Source of the DNA: Candidatus Saganbacteria bacterium
GTDB taxonomy: Bacteria; Margulisbacteria; WOR-1; O2-12-FULL-45-9; XYB2-FULL-48-7
Direction: 5' to 3'
DNA length: 5,360 bases
NCBI GenBank assembly: GCA_020051815.1
Contig: JAGVQF010000044.1
Location: 1 to 5,360, forward strand
Position numbers and translations under genes: made by a program. Of the stretch, positions 3,811-5,360 are shown in pieces. Within the stretch, counting starts at the first letter, position 1, and each line of letters starts with the position of its first letter. The notes beneath the pieces were generated by a model that saw nothing but the letters and a program-made list of their open reading frames with translations, was not told the DNA's origin and made no database searches.

Positions 3811-5055
3811 ATGCCAATCATTGTCCACAAATACGGCGGCACCTCGGTCGGCAACCCCGAAAAGATAAAGAACGTCGCCCGGCGGGTCAAAAAGGTCATG
3901 GAGGCCGGCAACGAAGTCGTGGTTGTCGTCTCCGCCATGGGGCATACGACTGACGAATTAATTGATCTCATGCACAAAGTTACCAGCAATCCCGATCCCC
4001 GGGAATACGACATGCTCGTTTCCACCGGTGAACAGGTCTCCGCCGCCCTCTTAGCCATGGCCCTGCAGGCGATGGGTTGCCCGGCGATCTCGCTCACCGG
4101 CGGCCAGGCCGGAGTCGTGACCGAAGATATTTATCGAAAAGCCCGGATCAAGGAGATAAAACTTGACCGGATAAAGAAAGAGCTAAAAGACGGCAAAGCG
4201 GTCGTTATCACCGGTTTTCAGGGGATCGACAGCAAGGGCGATATTATCACGATCGGGCGGGGTGGCTCCGATACCTCGGCGGTGGCGCTGGCGGCCGCCC
4301 TCAAGGCCGACGTTTGCGATATTTATACTGACGTTGACGGTGTCTACACGACCGATCCCCGGATCGTGCCCGAAGCCAGAAAATTGAAATATATTTCTTA
4401 CGAAGAAATGCTTGAGCTGGCCAGTTTGGGCGCCCAGGTTCTGCACCCGCGCTCGGTTGAGTGCGCAAGTATATACAATATGGTCATTCATTTGCGCTCC
4501 AGTTCAAAAGAAGACGAAGGCACCTATATTATGTCGGCGGCGCGCATAGCCAAGGAGGCGGGGAAAATGGAAAAACAAGAAGCGGTGAGAGGCATTGCTC
4601 TGGACGAAAATATCGCCAAGATCGGGATACTGCATGTTCCGGACCGGCCCGGCACTGCCGCCCGCCTGTTCGGCGCGCTGGCCAAAGAAAAGGTCAACGT
4701 CGATATGATCGTCCAGTCGATCCATTCGCAAGGGACGCTGGCCGATATGGCTTTTACCGTCGAGCGGGCGGATCTCAAAAGAGCGGTCGAGGTGACGGAG
4801 AGGATCGCCGGGGAGCTCAAAGCCGAAAAAGTCGTCTCAGATTCGGATGTCAGCAAGGTTTCGCTGGTCGGTGTCGGGATGGTTAGTCAGCCGGGGACGG
4901 CATCCAAGATGTTCGAGACGCTGGCGTTCGAAAAGATCAATATCCAGATGATCACCACCTCCGAGATCAAGATCTCCTGTGTCGTTAAAGCGGAGCAGGG
5001 CAAACAAGCCGTTCGAGCCCTGCACAAAGCCTTTGGCCTCGACAAGGTTGCATGA
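3811..5055 (+). CDS. lysC: Aspartate kinase (aspartokinase), catalytic and two ACT domains
   Basis: Phosphorylates aspartate with ATP, the first step toward lysine, diaminopimelate, methionine and threonine; cytoplasmic. The 414 aa match the Bacillus AKII / Corynebacterium LysC type (about 405-420 aa). Catalytic domain: K-Y-G-G-T-S-V-G at 7-14 (usual K-F-G-G-T-S-V), V-V-V-V-S-A-M-G (37-44), S-T-G-E-Q-V-S (71-77), T-G-F-Q-G (134-138), I-G-R-G-G-S-D-T-S-A (148-157), YTDVDGVYTTDPRIVP (172-187) and G-A-Q-V-L-H-P-R-S-V (207-216). ACT domain 1 begins at about 268 (I-A-K-I-G-I-L, D-R-P-G-T-A-A) and ACT domain 2 at about 347 (S-K-V-S-L-V-G-V-G-M, P-G-T-A-S-K-M-F), with T-S-E-I-K-I-S-C at 383-390, the usual site of feedback by lysine and/or threonine. 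It lies 25 nt after rluB with its own promoter and no Shine-Dalgarno, and overlaps plsY by 4 nt. An internal start at codon 253 may produce a second polypeptide. Confidence 0.97.
   Translation: MPIIVHKYGGTSVGNPEKIKNVARRVKKVMEAGNEVVVVVSAMGHTTDELIDLMHKVTSNPDPREYDMLVSTGEQVSAALLAMALQAMGCPAISLTGGQAGVVTEDIYRKARIKEIKLDRIKKELKDGKAVVITGFQGIDSKGDIITIGRGGSDTSAVALAAALKADVCDIYTDVDGVYTTDPRIVPEARKLKYISYEEMLELASLGAQVLHPRSVECASIYNMVIHLRSSSKEDEGTYIMSAARIAKEAGKMEKQEAVRGIALDENIAKIGILHVPDRPGTAARLFGALAKEKVNVDMIVQSIHSQGTLADMAFTVERADLKRAVEVTERIAGELKAEKVVSDSDVSKVSLVGVGMVSQPGTASKMFETLAFEKINIQMITTSEIKISCVVKAEQGKQAVRALHKAFGLDKVA
4552..4569 (+). promoter_or_regulatory. Internal ribosome binding site and start codon inside lysC
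   Basis: AAGGAGG at 4552-4558, 8 nt, then ATG at 4567-4569 in the lysC frame (Met253). This is an essentially perfect Shine-Dalgarno at ideal spacing, in a window where nearly all gene starts have none. It lies in the linker between the kinase and ACT domains. Confidence 0.68.
4567..5055 (+). CDS. Probable separate aspartokinase beta subunit from in-frame internal start
   Basis: From Met253 the lysC frame encodes 162 residues: a short linker (M-E-K-Q-E-A-V-R-G) and both ACT domains, without the kinase. In Bacillus subtilis AKII, Thermus and Corynebacterium the same gene makes a full-length alpha and a beta chain of about 160 residues from an internal start, and the enzyme is alpha2beta2 with feedback ligands bound between chains. 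The size and the break point here agree with that arrangement, and the start has a near-perfect Shine-Dalgarno. It is not a separate gene but a nested product. Chance is possible, since AAG-GAG simply encodes Lys-Glu, so expression remains inferred. Confidence 0.58.
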   Translation: MEKQEAVRGIALDENIAKIGILHVPDRPGTAARLFGALAKEKVNVDMIVQSIHSQGTLADMAFTVERADLKRAVEVTERIAGELKAEKVVSDSDVSKVSLVGVGMVSQPGTASKMFETLAFEKINIQMITTSEIKISCVVKAEQGKQAVRALHKAFGLDKVA

Positions 5056-5360
5056 TAAGTTTCCTGGTCGTTATCGCTTCCTATCTGATCGGCTCGATCC
5101 CCTTTAGCCATCTCTTCCCCTGGCTCTTGAAGGGCCACGATGTCAGGGAAAAAGGGACAAAGAATGTCGGCGCGACCAACGCGCTGGTCGTGGGCGGCAA
5201 GCGGGCCGGATTTCTGGCCCTGGCCGGCGACATGGGCAAGGGGATCTTAGTTATTTCTCTGGCCCGCTATTTTGATCTTCCCGCCTGGGCCATTGCACTC
5301 TCGGGACTTTCGGCCGTGGCCGGCCATGATTTTTCAGTTTTTCTCGGTTTCAAAGGTGGC
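5052..5360 (+). CDS. plsY: Acyl-phosphate glycerol-3-phosphate acyltransferase PlsY (cut by window edge)
   Basis: Integral membrane enzyme that moves an acyl group from acyl-phosphate to glycerol-3-phosphate, the first step of phospholipid synthesis in most bacteria. The first 103 of about 200 residues are present. Seen: an N-terminal membrane segment ISFLVVIASYLIGSIPFS carrying the motif-1 Gly-Ser-Ile-Pro (14-17); G-T-K-N-V-G-A-T-N at 35-43 (motif 2, usually G-S-G-N-x-G-A-T-N, so Thr36 and Lys37 are variants); D-M-G-K-G at 60-64; and GHDFSVFLGFKGG at 91-103 (motif 3), where the window ends. Two further hydrophobic segments lie at about 53-72 and 76-90. Its ATG overlaps the lysC stop (ATGA), so it is probably co-transcribed with and coupled to lysC, although the two pathways are unrelated. 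An AAGG 4 nt before the ATG is a weak ribosome site. Confidence 0.96.
   Translation, partial: MISFLVVIASYLIGSIPFSHLFPWLLKGHDVREKGTKNVGATNALVVGGKRAGFLALAGDMGKGILVISLARYFDLPAWAIALSGLSAVAGHDFSVFLGFKGG

Overview
The window comes from a bacterium. PlsY, YajQ, RlmN and a lysine-type aspartokinase are bacterial housekeeping proteins, and the sequence is dense, of medium G+C, with overlapping genes. Nothing fixes the taxon. The general style (few Shine-Dalgarno sites, -10 boxes very close to start codons) recalls uncultured candidate-phylum genomes, but that is only an impression.

Left part, minus strand, transcribed right to left: yajQ, rlmN, then a DUF4160 gene and the start of a DUF2442 gene that leaves the window at base 1. 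yajQ and rlmN are 3 nt apart. The DUF4160/DUF2442 pair is a small accessory module, with DUF2442 starting inside the DUF4160 gene (44-nt overlap). Centre: a 218-bp divergent intergenic region (1920-2137) holds back-to-back -10 boxes, a perfect GC-rich hairpin of a dispersed-repeat type, a broken copy of the first 15 codons of the downstream pseudouridine synthase gene, a consensus sigma-70 promoter and an overlapping set of inverted half-sites. Next come a winged-helix/nucleotidyltransferase gene and a HEPN gene (MNT-HEPN toxin-antitoxin type), overlapping by 4 nt and more A+T-rich than their neighbours. The HEPN stop codon overlaps the GTG start of an intact RluB/RsuA-family pseudouridine synthase gene. 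Right part, plus strand: lysC (aspartokinase), then plsY (glycerol-3-phosphate acyltransferase), overlapping by 4 nt; plsY runs off the right edge.

The main discovery is the architecture in the centre. The MNT-HEPN cassette lies between a relic 5' end of a pseudouridine synthase gene (2043-2087) and the complete gene (3081-3785). The two 5' ends differ mostly at synonymous sites, so the cassette probably arrived with, or next to, a divergent allele of its target gene. It now puts an rRNA-modification gene at the end of an apparently self-regulated toxin-antitoxin operon. Second, lysC contains a near-perfect internal ribosome binding site and in-frame ATG placed where the separate beta subunit of Bacillus-type aspartokinase II begins. 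It is the best Shine-Dalgarno sequence seen in a window where most gene starts have none. Third, yajQ and lysC both have TATAAT exactly 9 nt before the ATG, which predicts almost leaderless mRNAs.
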